Origin: Chara braunii
Lineage: Eukaryota; Streptophyta; Charophyceae; Charales; Characeae
Reading direction: 5' to 3'
Length of the DNA: 21,141 nucleotides
Assembly (NCBI GenBank): GCA_003427395.1
Contig: BFEA01001010.1
Location: 19,785-40,925, forward strand
Positions 9,782 through 17,566 of this stretch are shown piece by piece; the stretch's first letter is position 1, and each line of letters opens with the position of its first letter. The notes below the pieces were generated by a model. That model was given only the letters and a program-made list of their open reading frames with translations, was not told the DNA's origin and did no database searches. The position numbers were made by a program, and so were the translations under genes.

Positions 9782-9969
9782 TTTGTGAAACTTTAGATTC
9801 TTTTCTTTATATCTTGTTTTGTTGTAATGTTTGAATTCCAAATTTAGTCTTGTCCCATTGGTACATTATTTCCGTTTCTACCAACTGTCGTACTAGTTCA
9901 AACGTTTCTCTGCCTTCGATCCCTACCTTTTCCATCGTGAAAACACACCTTCTATACCATAAAACCCAT
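9782..9969 (-). pseudogene. Inverted end of LINE copy 2 ORF2
   Basis: Read on the minus strand from block Y, this gives NIGRKVML then WVLWYRRCVFTMEK, ending at a stop at 9807-9809. It matches copy 3 (TIERRVIIWAIWSRR.TF.MED near 16130-16190) and copy 4 (RLLVLMTIWRARCAFER near 20665-20725), which lie uninverted right after their zinc-finger regions. The plus-strand frame up to 9644 and the minus-strand frame from 9969 share the same phase across Y. This segment is therefore the true continuation of copy 2 ORF2, flipped in place. Confidence 0.8.
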
Positions 9970-10123
9970 AGCATGACTTTTCTACCAATGTTGGGACTGG
10001 CTGGGTGATTCTTCAAGAGGGAAACTGGGGAATATGGAATGACCATGAGGGGAGGAGGATGGGACGAACATCAAAAGGGATTATCAGATCATCTTCCACG
10101 ACTGGTTTGTCCAGTCAGGCGCT
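9970..10123 (-). repeat. Inverted-duplication arm 2 (rcY then rcX)
   Basis: This is the reverse complement of 9621-9781, with 24 of 24 matches in Y and three substitutions plus one 7-nt gap in X. In plus orientation the X part reads QEGNWGIWNDHEG, which loosely follows the Trp pattern of the extreme C-termini of copies 3 and 4. This arm therefore probably holds the ancestral location of X. Confidence 0.8.
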
Positions 10124-10725
10124 ATCTTGAGATCTCCAGAATCTTTTCCGGATCTCTTCCCCCCTTCTGAGCTGGCAATGGTGGATCTTCAGTGGTATGG
10201 GGGGGGGGAGGAGTAATGACATGTTTTTTTCCTCCAGTTTCATCAGCCGAAATCTGTTTGAAATAGGTCTTAAATGGACAAAAGTATACACTGGGGGCAA
10301 GGATAAACAAGCTGGAATTTATGGGTACTTAGGGAGAGGTAGAGGGTTGAGCTGATGGCAGTAAAATGTAGTAATATGGCGGTCCTTTTCGACTGAAGAG
10401 GTAGCTCTCCTCCTGTCATATCTAGGGAAAAAAAGAAAAAAAAAAATTGGACCAGTGGACCAGATGAGTCTGAGATAAGCCTCCCCGGTGCCCCCGGGCG
10501 TTGCTTGTCGAAGGCCCCTCCAAAAATTATCAGATGTGAGTCAAAGACAGGGGGAGGGAGAAACTAGTGTGTAGCAGCAGGTATCTGGCGCCGGGTTCAA
10601 GGCGAAGAGGTTCCCCCCCTCTTTTTTTTTTCCTTTTTCCTGCTCAGTCAATCCCCTGGACTCCAGGCTAATCAATGCTGGCAGGATTCTCCCACATTGT
10701 TCTTCGGATATACTTTAATTTCAAT
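10124..10725 (+). other. LINE copy 2 extreme 3' coding remnant and 3' UTR
   Basis: There is no open frame worth calling. The first part may hold the last, decayed ORF2 codons. A block at 10582-10612 (TATCTGGCGCCGGGTTCAAGG) matches 16643-16670 in the 3' UTR of copy 3 (TATCTGGCGCCCGGTTAGGG), both followed by a GAAGAGG word. Homopolymers include a G run at about 10199-10209, an A-rich run near 10423-10446 and a T run near 10621. Confidence 0.55.
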
Positions 10726-10869
10726 CTGTATATGGGACGCTGGACCCGTTTTCCAACAGGTGATGCTCCCCACCAATAGATGGAGCCTCTCCTCATGTGC
10801 TAGTGGTGTCTGCTTTTATCAGCATCACTAACACTGGTGCGGGTGGTCTTGAAAAAAAAATAAAAAAAA
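10726..10869 (+). repeat. LINE 3'-end module, copy a
   Basis: It contains GGGACGCTGGACCCGTTTTC (10737 on), a CTCCCCACCAATAGATGGAG-like block, a stem-loop at 10801-10830 and an A-rich tail at about 10852-10869. The same order is found at 11029-11189 and 16806-16957, so it looks like the conserved 3' terminus of this LINE family. Confidence 0.75.
10801..10830 (+). other. 3' UTR stem-loop a
   Basis: TAGTG pairs with CACTA and TGCT with AGCA around a loop containing TTTATC. It corresponds in position and loop to stem-loops b and c, but the stem sequence differs. Confidence 0.55.
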
Positions 10870-11028
10870 ATCATAATATCCCCGGCCTCTGTCCCCTGCT
10901 ATGCTCATGACCACTTCAGCCACCGCCGGCTTGTGGTTGGAGAAAGGATGCGAATGCTGCTTGACTGAAGTGACATGCTGGAATAGCTCGCTGCAGACTA
11001 GAAACTACTCTATCATCTAGCTCCTTGT
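10870..11028 (+). other. Spacer between two LINE 3'-end modules
   Basis: I see no coding frame or known element. It separates the A-rich tail of module a from the start of module b and may be 3' UTR or flanking DNA. Confidence 0.35.
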
Positions 11029-11189
11029 TATGATGTAAAGGGACGCTGGACCCGTTTTCCAGCAGGTGCATCTCCCCACCAATGGAATGGAGTCATCTAA
11101 CGAACAGGGATAGTAAAGGGGGTGTCTTCTCTTATCAACACCTCCCCTACTCCCCGCCATTGATGTTTACCAAGAAAAAAAAAAAAAAA
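11029..11189 (+). repeat. LINE 3'-end module, copy b, with A15 tail
   Basis: It begins ATGATGTAAAGGGACGCTGG and is very similar to 16806-16957 of copy 3, including CCCGTTTTCCAGCAGGTG and CCAATGGAATGGAG-like blocks, the stem-loop and TTGATGTTTAC before the tail. The A run at 11175-11189 marks the probable end of LINE copy 2. Confidence 0.8.
11112..11151 (+). other. 3' UTR stem-loop b
   Basis: AGTAAAGGGGGTGT can pair with ACACCTCCCCTACT, with two mismatches and one G-T pair, around a loop of CTTCTCTTATCA. It sits about 25 bp before the A15 tail. Confidence 0.65.
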
Positions 11190-11359
11190 GGGGGGGGGTG
11201 TTGTTACCACCCCTTGGATAGTGCCTGCCCTTTATCGGAGGGGGGGGGAAGGGGAAATTTAGGGGGTGTCATTACCCCCACGGTTTGAAAATGTGTTTCA
11301 CTCACAATTTAGAGAGTGTTGCTCTAAAGCGAGGAAAATTGTGAGTGTATACAACCTAG
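11190..11359. other. G-rich stretch and hairpin between LINE copies
   Basis: This begins with a G9 run directly after A15, has another G run at about 11239-11247, and two short GGGGGTGT...ACCCCC-type inverted repeats. A clean 12-bp inverted repeat lies at 11299-11310 (CACTCACAATTT) and 11336-11347, with an inner TTTAGAG/CTCTAAA pair, forming a hairpin with a 7-nt loop and a one-sided bulge. I see no coding evidence. Confidence 0.45.
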
Positions 11360-11884
11360 CTGAAACACCACCTGGCGAAAGGTCAAGGAGTATTATCTCC
11401 TGTAAAGACTGGCATAGTTCTTTTACCGGTCAGGCGTAAAGACGACATTTGGGAGGTGGGGCTATCGGTACCCCAGAAAGCAACCTATGGCGAAGTAACC
11501 ATCATGGGAACCACAACCCCCTTCCTTTCACTCTCCACTGAGGTTGGCCGATTAGCAAGGGAGCCTCTTATCAGACATGAAGTACTTAGATTTATCAAAA
11601 ACTACCTCGCCCCCGGAAGTACAACATCCTTAATCATAACGGAAGGGGATCATCGTTTGGCAGAATGGGATGTTTTCCTCAGATATGAGTCCGGAAAGCA
11701 GATCAACATGAAAGGGCTCAACCAGGACTTCCTCATGGAACTGCAACTAATGAAGGTCAAGACGAGTAGCTTCTGGTCTGAAACAAATGTGGGAACACTA
11801 CTGGTACGTCTCCTAAGCCAACGGGTTTTGACACCAGGAGCCCTGCTGGATCTAGGATCTAGGTCAGTGGCTAGATCTTGGTGA
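11360..11884 (+). CDS. Unrecognised open frame (174 codons) just upstream of LINE copy 3 ORF2
   Basis: This is the longest frame between copies 2 and 3, open from a TAG at 11357 to the stop at 11882-11884, with no internal stop. The first ATG is at 11504 (MGTTTPFLSLS), but protein-like sequence begins earlier (TGIVLLPVRRKDDIWEVGLS), so the true start may be lost. No known domain, signal peptide or membrane segment is evident. The end (SSFWSETNVGTLLVRLL) weakly resembles the ORF1 tail of copy 2 (EFWDNSYVQLVNLL). It lies 68 bp before the ORF2 ATG of copy 3, where ORF1 would be expected. It could be a divergent ORF1 remnant, a fragment of another mobile element, or a host exon. Confidence 0.45.
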   Translation: MKHHLAKGQGVLSPVKTGIVLLPVRRKDDIWEVGLSVPQKATYGEVTIMGTTTPFLSLSTEVGRLAREPLIRHEVLRFIKNYLAPGSTTSLIITEGDHRLAEWDVFLRYESGKQINMKGLNQDFLMELQLMKVKTSSFWSETNVGTLLVRLLSQRVLTPGALLDLGSRSVARSW

Positions 11885-11952
11885 TAATACAAATAACTAA
11901 TCTAACAACTAATCGTTAGTTAATCATTCGGTTAGGTTGGCATTTGTCAAAG

Positions 11953-13146
11953 ATGGATAAGTTTCAGTTAATGGACGCCCTCTACAATAGAGATAGAACT
12001 TGGAAATCTACTAAAAGACAGGTAGACTAAGACCTGATATCACTAAATGTTAATGGTCTGACCTCTGCAAAGTTTGAAAAGAAGCAAGTTATCTATGATC
12101 AGCTTAAAGGAATAGGAGGTAGGGAATGGCCTAATGTTATCTGTATTCAGGAAACTCACCTAATGGACACTGTCTCCCCTAATCATTGCCGTAAACAAAT
12201 TTGGCCCCACACAGCCTTCCGTGCTCACGCACCTCGTCCAGGGAGTGTCGGAGTAGCAATATGGATTCCTCTAGGGTCCAAAGTAGATGCAGTTTATTGG
12301 GAGGTTGACAAAGAAGAAGGTAGATGGGCGTACATTCTTGTGATGTTAGACCTAGAGATCATAATTGTTTTGTGTGTGTATGGGTCAAATAAGGCAGGTA
12401 ACCGACAACGCTTTTTTGGGTCTCTCATCCCCAAACTCTCTGTAGGTATCTCAGTGATCATTGCTGGTGATTTTAATGCTGCCCCAGATCGCTCATTAGA
12501 TCGATGGCGCATTCCTGACCCATGCCCGAACTACGTAGTAGCATAAGAAGCAATGATGGCTAATCTTACCCAATCTTTCAACCTTTTTGACTCATTTAGA
12601 AGACTAAACTCCACACTTCACACATTTTCATGCTTTAGGAAAAACTAGTATAGGACAGTTTCTAAGTCACATATTGATGTAATCCTCCTCTCTGAAGATC
12701 TAGAAGGCGCTTTACAAATAAATGAAATTTTCCCCAGAAGCCCTCTACCAGGACTGGACCATGCTATGTGTGCAGTCCTCCTGTCATTCTCCAAAAAGTT
12801 AGACCAAGGTAAAGGTTACTACAAGCTAAATACATCCCTTCTAAACATGGAAAGATTCAAAATTTACCTCAAGGATGTTTGGACTGTCTGGAGTTCACAG
12901 AAGACCCTCATTCATGATAACATAATGTGGTTCAACAACGGTCTAGCTTTTCTAGGGCGTAAATGCAATGAATATCCGAAGTTTCTAGCAGTTGAACGAC
13001 ATTCCAATAAATCAAGACTTTACCAGCGTATTCATGAGTTGCAATCACATGAAAATAACTTAAACAATGAGGAAAATAATAAGACAGTTGCTCAAGAAAT
13101 TCAGGAATTAGAGGATCGTCTCTTATCCCTCATGGAGTATCGATGA
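11953..13146 (+). pseudogene. LINE copy 3 ORF2: APE endonuclease and linker
   Basis: I start at the ATG at 11953 (MDKFQLMDALY), which aligns with DKRQKLLQALY in copy 2. One frame covers the whole domain: SLNVNG (12040-12057), QETH (12148-12159), VYGSN, GDFNAAPD (12466 on), SHIDVIL and LDHAM with the Asp-His pair at 12757-12762. All catalytic positions I can identify are present. Stops interrupt it at 12028-12030 (Leu in copy 2), 12544-12546, 12646-12648 and 13144-13146 (Trp in copy 2). This is the best preserved endonuclease in the window. The linker has the WFNNGLAFLGRKCNEY block and a Gln/Glu-rich helical stretch. Confidence 0.87.
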
Positions 13147-14577
13147 CATGGAGTCCGGATAAGGGAAAAACTTCATCAGATTGTCACTGAACGAGGAATG
13201 GATGCAAGGTTTTTTGCTATGGCTAGAGCCCGTGTAGGGAGAACAGTAATTGAAGCCCTTGCTCACCCTCAACGACAAAATGAACAACTAGCAACATCTA
13301 CGGCAGAGTGCACTAAGATTGCTAGGGATTTTTTTAAATCCCTCTTCTTATTAGAAACCGGAACCACTCCTCTTAACCAATGCATCAAGGACATTGACGA
13401 TTTCCTAAAACCATTGACCAAGTCTCTATCAACGTCTCAAAGGGACCAGCTGGAAAGACCCCTAACAAAAGAGGAGATATGGGTTGCCATGATGCTCATG
13501 GAAGAAGAGAAAACCTCCGGATAGATGAATTACCTAAGGAATTTTGGGAATCTCTCTGGGATTTCATCTCTCAAGATCTAATGGACTTTTATCAGGAAGT
13601 TTGGGTTTCAGGTCGATTAGGAGAGATAGTAGGGCAAGGGGTTCTAACGCTTCTGTACAAAAAGGGTGACAAATGTAACATTCGGAACTATCGTCCCATC
13701 ACCCTCTTCACAATTGTGTATAAACTCATCTCCAAAGCCCTCACTGTTCGTCTTAATAAATACATAGCTAACATAATTCACCCCGCCCAGATGGGTTTTA
13801 TCCAAGGAAAAAATATTCAGGATAACATCCTTCTCATAAATGAGTTAGTCAAACTATCTCGCCAATCTAAACATAACGCTATCTTTATCTTTATAAATTT
13901 TTTGAAAGCTTATGACCACGCGGACTGACTCTTTCTGGACAAATGCCTAGACAAGTTTAACTTTTGTCTGAACTTCAGAAGGTGGGTAAAAATAAAAAAT
14001 CTTACATGAGAATGCGTCAACAAGAGTCATGGTCAATGGAAATGTGACCCCTCCCATAGTGTTACAAAGATCACTTAGGTAAGAAGACCCCATTGCCCCG
14101 TTCCTCTTTGTAATCATCATGGAAGCCTTGACAGTTAATATCCGCCACCACAAAGACATCACACGCATCCAAATTACATCCATACCAGAGGATGCCATAC
14201 CGGTATGCTCTCTTTTAGCTGATGACCTATCTCTCATGGTTGACGCCTCACACGAAAACCTTGAGGCAATACAACGGATTATGAACAAATTTTGTCAACT
14301 ATCAGACATGAGGGTAAACTGGGGGAACAAAACCCTAGGCTTGTGGATTCACTATCAAGGAGTAAGACCTCTAGAGCGACCAATGATCAAATGGCTCCCT
14401 CTTGATTCACCAATTAGGGTTTTTAGGATTTCCGTCTCAGCCCTTGGCAAACCAGCATCCAATAGTGAAGGGATTTTGAAACATGCACTCTCAAAGCTCG
14501 AATTATGGAAAGATAAACACACATCATTGTTAGGAAGAACATTAGTTATTAACAATATGGTCCTGGCCTCTATTTAG
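13147..14577 (+). pseudogene. LINE copy 3 ORF2: reverse transcriptase
   Basis: The motifs are EEEKTSG, DELPKEFWESLWD, NIRNYRPITLF, MGFIQGKNIQDNILLINE, FINFLKAYD, an RQGDP-equivalent reading R-stop-EDP (TAA at 14080-14082), and LLADD (14218-14226 for ADD). The first catalytic Asp is Asn (AAT at 13896-13898), so the enzyme would be dead even without the stops. Frame changes occur near 13519 and just after the RRWVK motif near 13985-14000. TGA at 13926-13928 and TAG at 14575-14577 both replace Trp codons kept in a sister copy. It keeps the 67 nt that copy 2 lost. Confidence 0.88.
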
Positions 14578-16446
14578 TACAAATCTGTTGTTTGGGCGTT
14601 TAGCAATTTATCCATCAAGATCCTGCAGAGACAGTTTGGCAACATTTCTTTGGCGAGGTAACCATGAGTATGAAAATGTCATCAGCAGAGTGATATGGCT
14701 ATCTATAATTCAACCTAAATCCAAAGGTGGTCTTGGCATAATTGATCCCGCCACCCAAGCGAGAGCACTTTCAATTCAATGGATAAAACATCTCTTATTC
14801 AATCCCCAGACCCCGTGGAATAATCTGGCTTACGAACATATCAAACGCCTAGCCCCTCCCAACCCAGATGATGTTGACCCCCTAATGTGGTTGGAGAATC
14901 GTGCCTGGTCACTCCCAAGGGTGTCCTCATCAGAGGCCCAAAACTTGGATCTATCTGATCGCCAGGCAACCAGAAGTGACCTATCTCGGGATCCCTTCTG
15001 GCTGATCTGCTAAAAACTTGGAGGAAACTACCCATCCCGGATAAAGTAACACCGGAAAGATGGGAAGAAGTATGCCAACAACCCTTATTCAACAACGCAC
15101 TCATCAGAGACTCACATGGTTACACCCTGAGCCGCACAGACTCTCCTTGGAAATGATGGATCAGAAGAGGAATCACTCACATTAGAGACATTTGGAGTGT
15201 GGAGGCCAGATATTGGATTGACCTCCCGAGCCTCCACGAGAGATTGAGGTGCTGCCACCACCAGAAGGAAGCATTGGAACATATAATAGACATAATCCCC
15301 TTAGATTTGGTTAGGATCTTGAGAAAGGGATCTACCCTTATTCCAAATGATTGGGTCTCCATCTATGATCACCAGGGGTGGTGGGAAAGATTAGCGAAGT
15401 GCGCCCCACTGGAGATGTGTTAATGACAATCTATGATATAGGGGAGGATGGGTTCCTCAGAACTACACCACATCAGATCACGGGGCTGATCAAGAAGGAC
15501 ACATTATTTAGGATAAGAATCTTAGTGATCAAGGAAACATGGCTTGCTTACAGACCGGATACACCTATATCCCACCTCCTGTTAGATCTTGCTAGTTGGT
15601 TTTGGTCATCTACGGTGTACCCAGGACGCTCCCATACGCGGGTACTTCACACGCTGTCAGTAAAATCCACGTACAGGATGTTGCGCCCTAAGATAAATAT
15701 AAATGATAAAATAGAAGAGCGATGGATAAGACACCTAAATGTGAGCAAAGAGGAACTGCAGTCAGTTAAATAGTTTCATTTTATCGAGTCTAAACCAACT
15801 AAAGTGGCATCCCTTTAATGGCAAATCGCTCACCGATGCTTGCCAACCAACGATTGGATCATTGACAGAACTTCACTCGAACAAAAAAGAATAGCCCTTC
15901 CCTGGTGCAAATTCTACAGATATGCCTTCCCTTCCAAATTGATCCCGGAAACAATAAAACATATATTTTTTAAATGTTCACGTTTGGTCTGGTTATGGCG
16001 CTGGTGGGATAGGATTTAGAATCATATAGAAACCTCCCTACCATGGTCATGGAACTGGAAAGCTCTCCTCTTGGAAGCTTGGGCCCCATCATGTGAAGAT
16101 AGTTTCACAACTAACTTATTCACGATTGAAAGAAGAGTTATTATTTGGGCCATATGGTCTCGCAGGTGAACATTTTAAATGGAAGATGCCCGTCTAGATG
16201 GTCTTGAATTCACGGATACCATCAAGCAACAAATCCAACTAGAGATTAACACTAGATGGGAAACACTAAAAGAGAAACTTCAATTTTTAACAGCAGAAAA
16301 GGAAATTAAACAACACATAAAAACATTCAATCAAAACTGGTTTGGAGGGGACCAAGGTGGTATGTTAGGGCATGTTAAATGGAATGGAGTGTGCGAGAAT
16401 GCTCAAGATGAGCTCCCAAGGAATTGCCACTTACTCTTTAATGAAT
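14578..16446 (+). pseudogene. LINE copy 3 ORF2: thumb, C-terminal zinc-finger region and tail
   Basis: FLWRGNHEYE, PKSKGGLGIIDP and PERWEEVCQQPLF match copies 2 and 4. The finger reads WCKFY ... IKHIFFKC (about 15904-15975); the second Cys of CX2C has become Tyr. The terminal part, IERRVIIWAIWSRR then MEDARLDGLEF, is the uninverted counterpart of the flipped segment in copy 2. Frameshifts are near 14645, 14998 and 15385. Stops are at 15154, 15771 (Trp in copy 2), 15816 (Gln in copy 4) and 16017 (Trp in copy 2), with two more near 16168-16179. The last open stretch, 16179-16446, is Lys/Glu-rich and ends at TAG. Confidence 0.8.
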
Positions 16447-16448
16447 AG

Positions 16449-16805
16449 AGCAACATTGATCCCTCCATCCCCCTCAGCCCCCAATCGGATTTTCCCGATC
16501 CTTTTTCATCTCCAAAGTTGGCCTTAGTTCCTGGATCATGGTTTGCGCTTGACTGATCAACTGAGTTACTGCATTGTGTTTTATCGGTGGAATCTCGTCT
16601 CACCCCCTGATAAGTGGGTTGGGAGTGCTAGGTGTAATTGCATATCTGGCGCCCGGTTAGGGTGAAGAGGCACTAGAATCCCCGCTTACCAATCCTACTC
16701 CTTAACCTCAGTACCATCATTCGGTCTCACAGCACGATCAGTACTCCCAGATCTGAAGGGTCGCTGGACCCGCTTCCCAGCAGCAGTTGTTTTTGCCTGT
16801 TCATT
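16449..16805 (+). other. LINE copy 3 3' UTR, proximal part
   Basis: No coding frame stands out. It includes the TATCTGGCGCCCGGTTAGGG block (16643-16670) shared with copy 2. A partial 3'-end motif follows at about 16757-16791 (GGGTCGCTGGACCCGCTTCC), 58 bp before the full module. Copy 2 likewise carries two such motifs. Confidence 0.6.
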
Positions 16806-16957
16806 ATTGATGATGTAAAGGGACGCTGGACCCGGTTTTCAGCAGGTGCAGCTCCTCCCCAATGGAACGGAGCCATCCATCCACCTAGGGGAGTAGAGGG
16901 AGTGTCTGCTCTTATCAGCACCCCCTCTACTCCCCAACATAGATGTTTCAAAAAAGA
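16806..16957 (+). repeat. LINE 3'-end module, copy c
   Basis: It begins GATGATGTAAAGGGACGCTGG and closely follows module b of copy 2 through CCCGGTTTTCAGCAGGTGCA and CCAATGGAACGGAG, the stem-loop and ATAGATGTTTC. The tail is short and A-rich. LINE copy 4 sequence is recognisable within about 30 bp of this end. Confidence 0.8.
16888..16935 (+). other. 3' UTR stem-loop c
   Basis: GGGGAGTAGAGGGAGTG pairs with CACCCCCTCTACTCCCC with one mismatch, closing a loop that contains TCTGCTCTTATCAG. It is the strongest of the three equivalent stem-loops. Confidence 0.75.
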
Positions 16958-16984
16958 ATGTGTTGTATTCGAGTGATGCCTGAA

Positions 16985-17566
16985 TGATCTGAGGAACGTA
17001 TCCGGTGGGAGGACCCAGTCATAATTGCAGTTGACCTCAATATAACACCGGACCCTAATATGGATAGGAGGTCAGTAGCACCCCTGGACTCCCACCCAGT
17101 GACGCCTGACATCACCCAACTGGGCCACCTAATGGCAGAAAGACAACTTGTGGATACATACAGACTGCTACACCTGAACAAAAGAGCCTACACATGCATA
17201 AGATCTAGGGGAGAGGCGGGACTCTCCAATTCCCGAATAGATCTCATACTGACGTCCGGGGACCTCACCGGGGCGCTGGTTGTGGCAGAAATAGGTTCGG
17301 CCAGCCCGTGTAGGGCCTTGGACCATAAATCCATTGTGCTCGGTCTTTCCTTTCACGCCCTCATGGAAAGAGGCCACGACAACACCTCTCTCCTCAAGCT
17401 GGACAAACTTAAGGATCAGGTGAAAGAGTTATGGACGTATTGGTCTACTTGCAAAGACCGACACTCCACGCGGGTCGAATGGTTTAATGAAGGGGTCGCC
17501 AGACTGAGAGAACAGGTCAAGAGGTTTTCAATCAAACATGCAAGGGAAAAAAAGGCAGTCCTGTAA
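16985..17566 (+). pseudogene. LINE copy 4 ORF2: C-terminal half of APE endonuclease
   Basis: It opens with VIIAVDLNITPD, equivalent to IIAGDFNAAPD; Val replaces Gly in the GDFN motif, and the Asp and Asn remain (17033-17041). SRIDLIL (17231-17251) and LDHKS with the Asp-His pair (17321-17326) follow. The N-terminal half with the Asn and Glu motifs is missing, so the domain could not be active. The linker begins with LLKLDKLKDQVKELW and VEWFNEGVARL, matching the WFNNGL block of copies 2 and 3. A TAA ends the frame at 17564-17566. Confidence 0.83.

Larger units (their letters stand above)
2811..11189 (+). mobile_element. LINE copy 2, near full-length two-ORF non-LTR retrotransposon
   Basis: In order the element has ORF1 with a CCHC-like knuckle, an acidic linker, an APE endonuclease, an RT, a C-terminal zinc finger, a 3' UTR with a stem-loop, and an A15 tail at 11175-11189. 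The layout is that of plant L1-like LINEs. It is dead: about seventeen in-frame stops and several frameshifts are visible, with a 67-nt deletion in the RT, a DNA transposon in ORF1, and an inverted 3' end of ORF2. The 5' boundary is uncertain and could lie anywhere from about 2250 to 2811. I found no target-site duplication. A second A-rich tail at about 10852-10869 leaves open that the last 300 bp are a separate short insertion. Confidence 0.75.
11953..16957 (+). mobile_element. LINE copy 3: ORF2 plus 3' UTR
   Basis: A close relative of copy 2 in the same orientation. It has endonuclease, linker, RT, zinc finger and C-terminal tail ending at 16446, then a 3' UTR with the same modules and stem-loop. 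It ends near 16957 with a short A-rich stretch (TTTCAAAAAAG). The left boundary is uncertain. A recognisable CCHC ORF1 is absent, so the copy is either 5'-truncated near 11953 or carries the unrecognised frame at 11360-11884 as its first ORF. Confidence 0.8.

Noticed and set aside
9621-10123. Simple foldback palindrome or hairpin MITE
   Set aside because: The block order Y-X ... rcY-rcX does not nest, and the core encodes LINE ORF2, so inversion fits better.
9621-10123. Twin-priming inversion during LINE insertion
   Set aside because: Twin priming places the inverted 5' part before the 3' part next to the poly(A). Here a small internal 3' piece is flipped and both breakpoints are duplicated.
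11198-11218. TGTTACCACCCCTTGG matches TGTTACTACCCCTTGG near 21024 in the copy 4 tail
   Set aside because: Only about 16 nt agree and the flanks do not extend the match, so homology cannot be claimed.
11354-11363. AACCTAGCT resembles the MITE terminus
   Set aside because: Nine bases only, with no partner end or flanking duplication nearby.
16643-16670. TGGCGCCCGG, and TGGCGCCGGG at 10582, resemble a tRNA primer-binding site of an LTR retroelement
   Set aside because: No flanking LTRs, gag, protease or integrase are present, and the block sits at a fixed place in the 3' UTR of two LINE copies.
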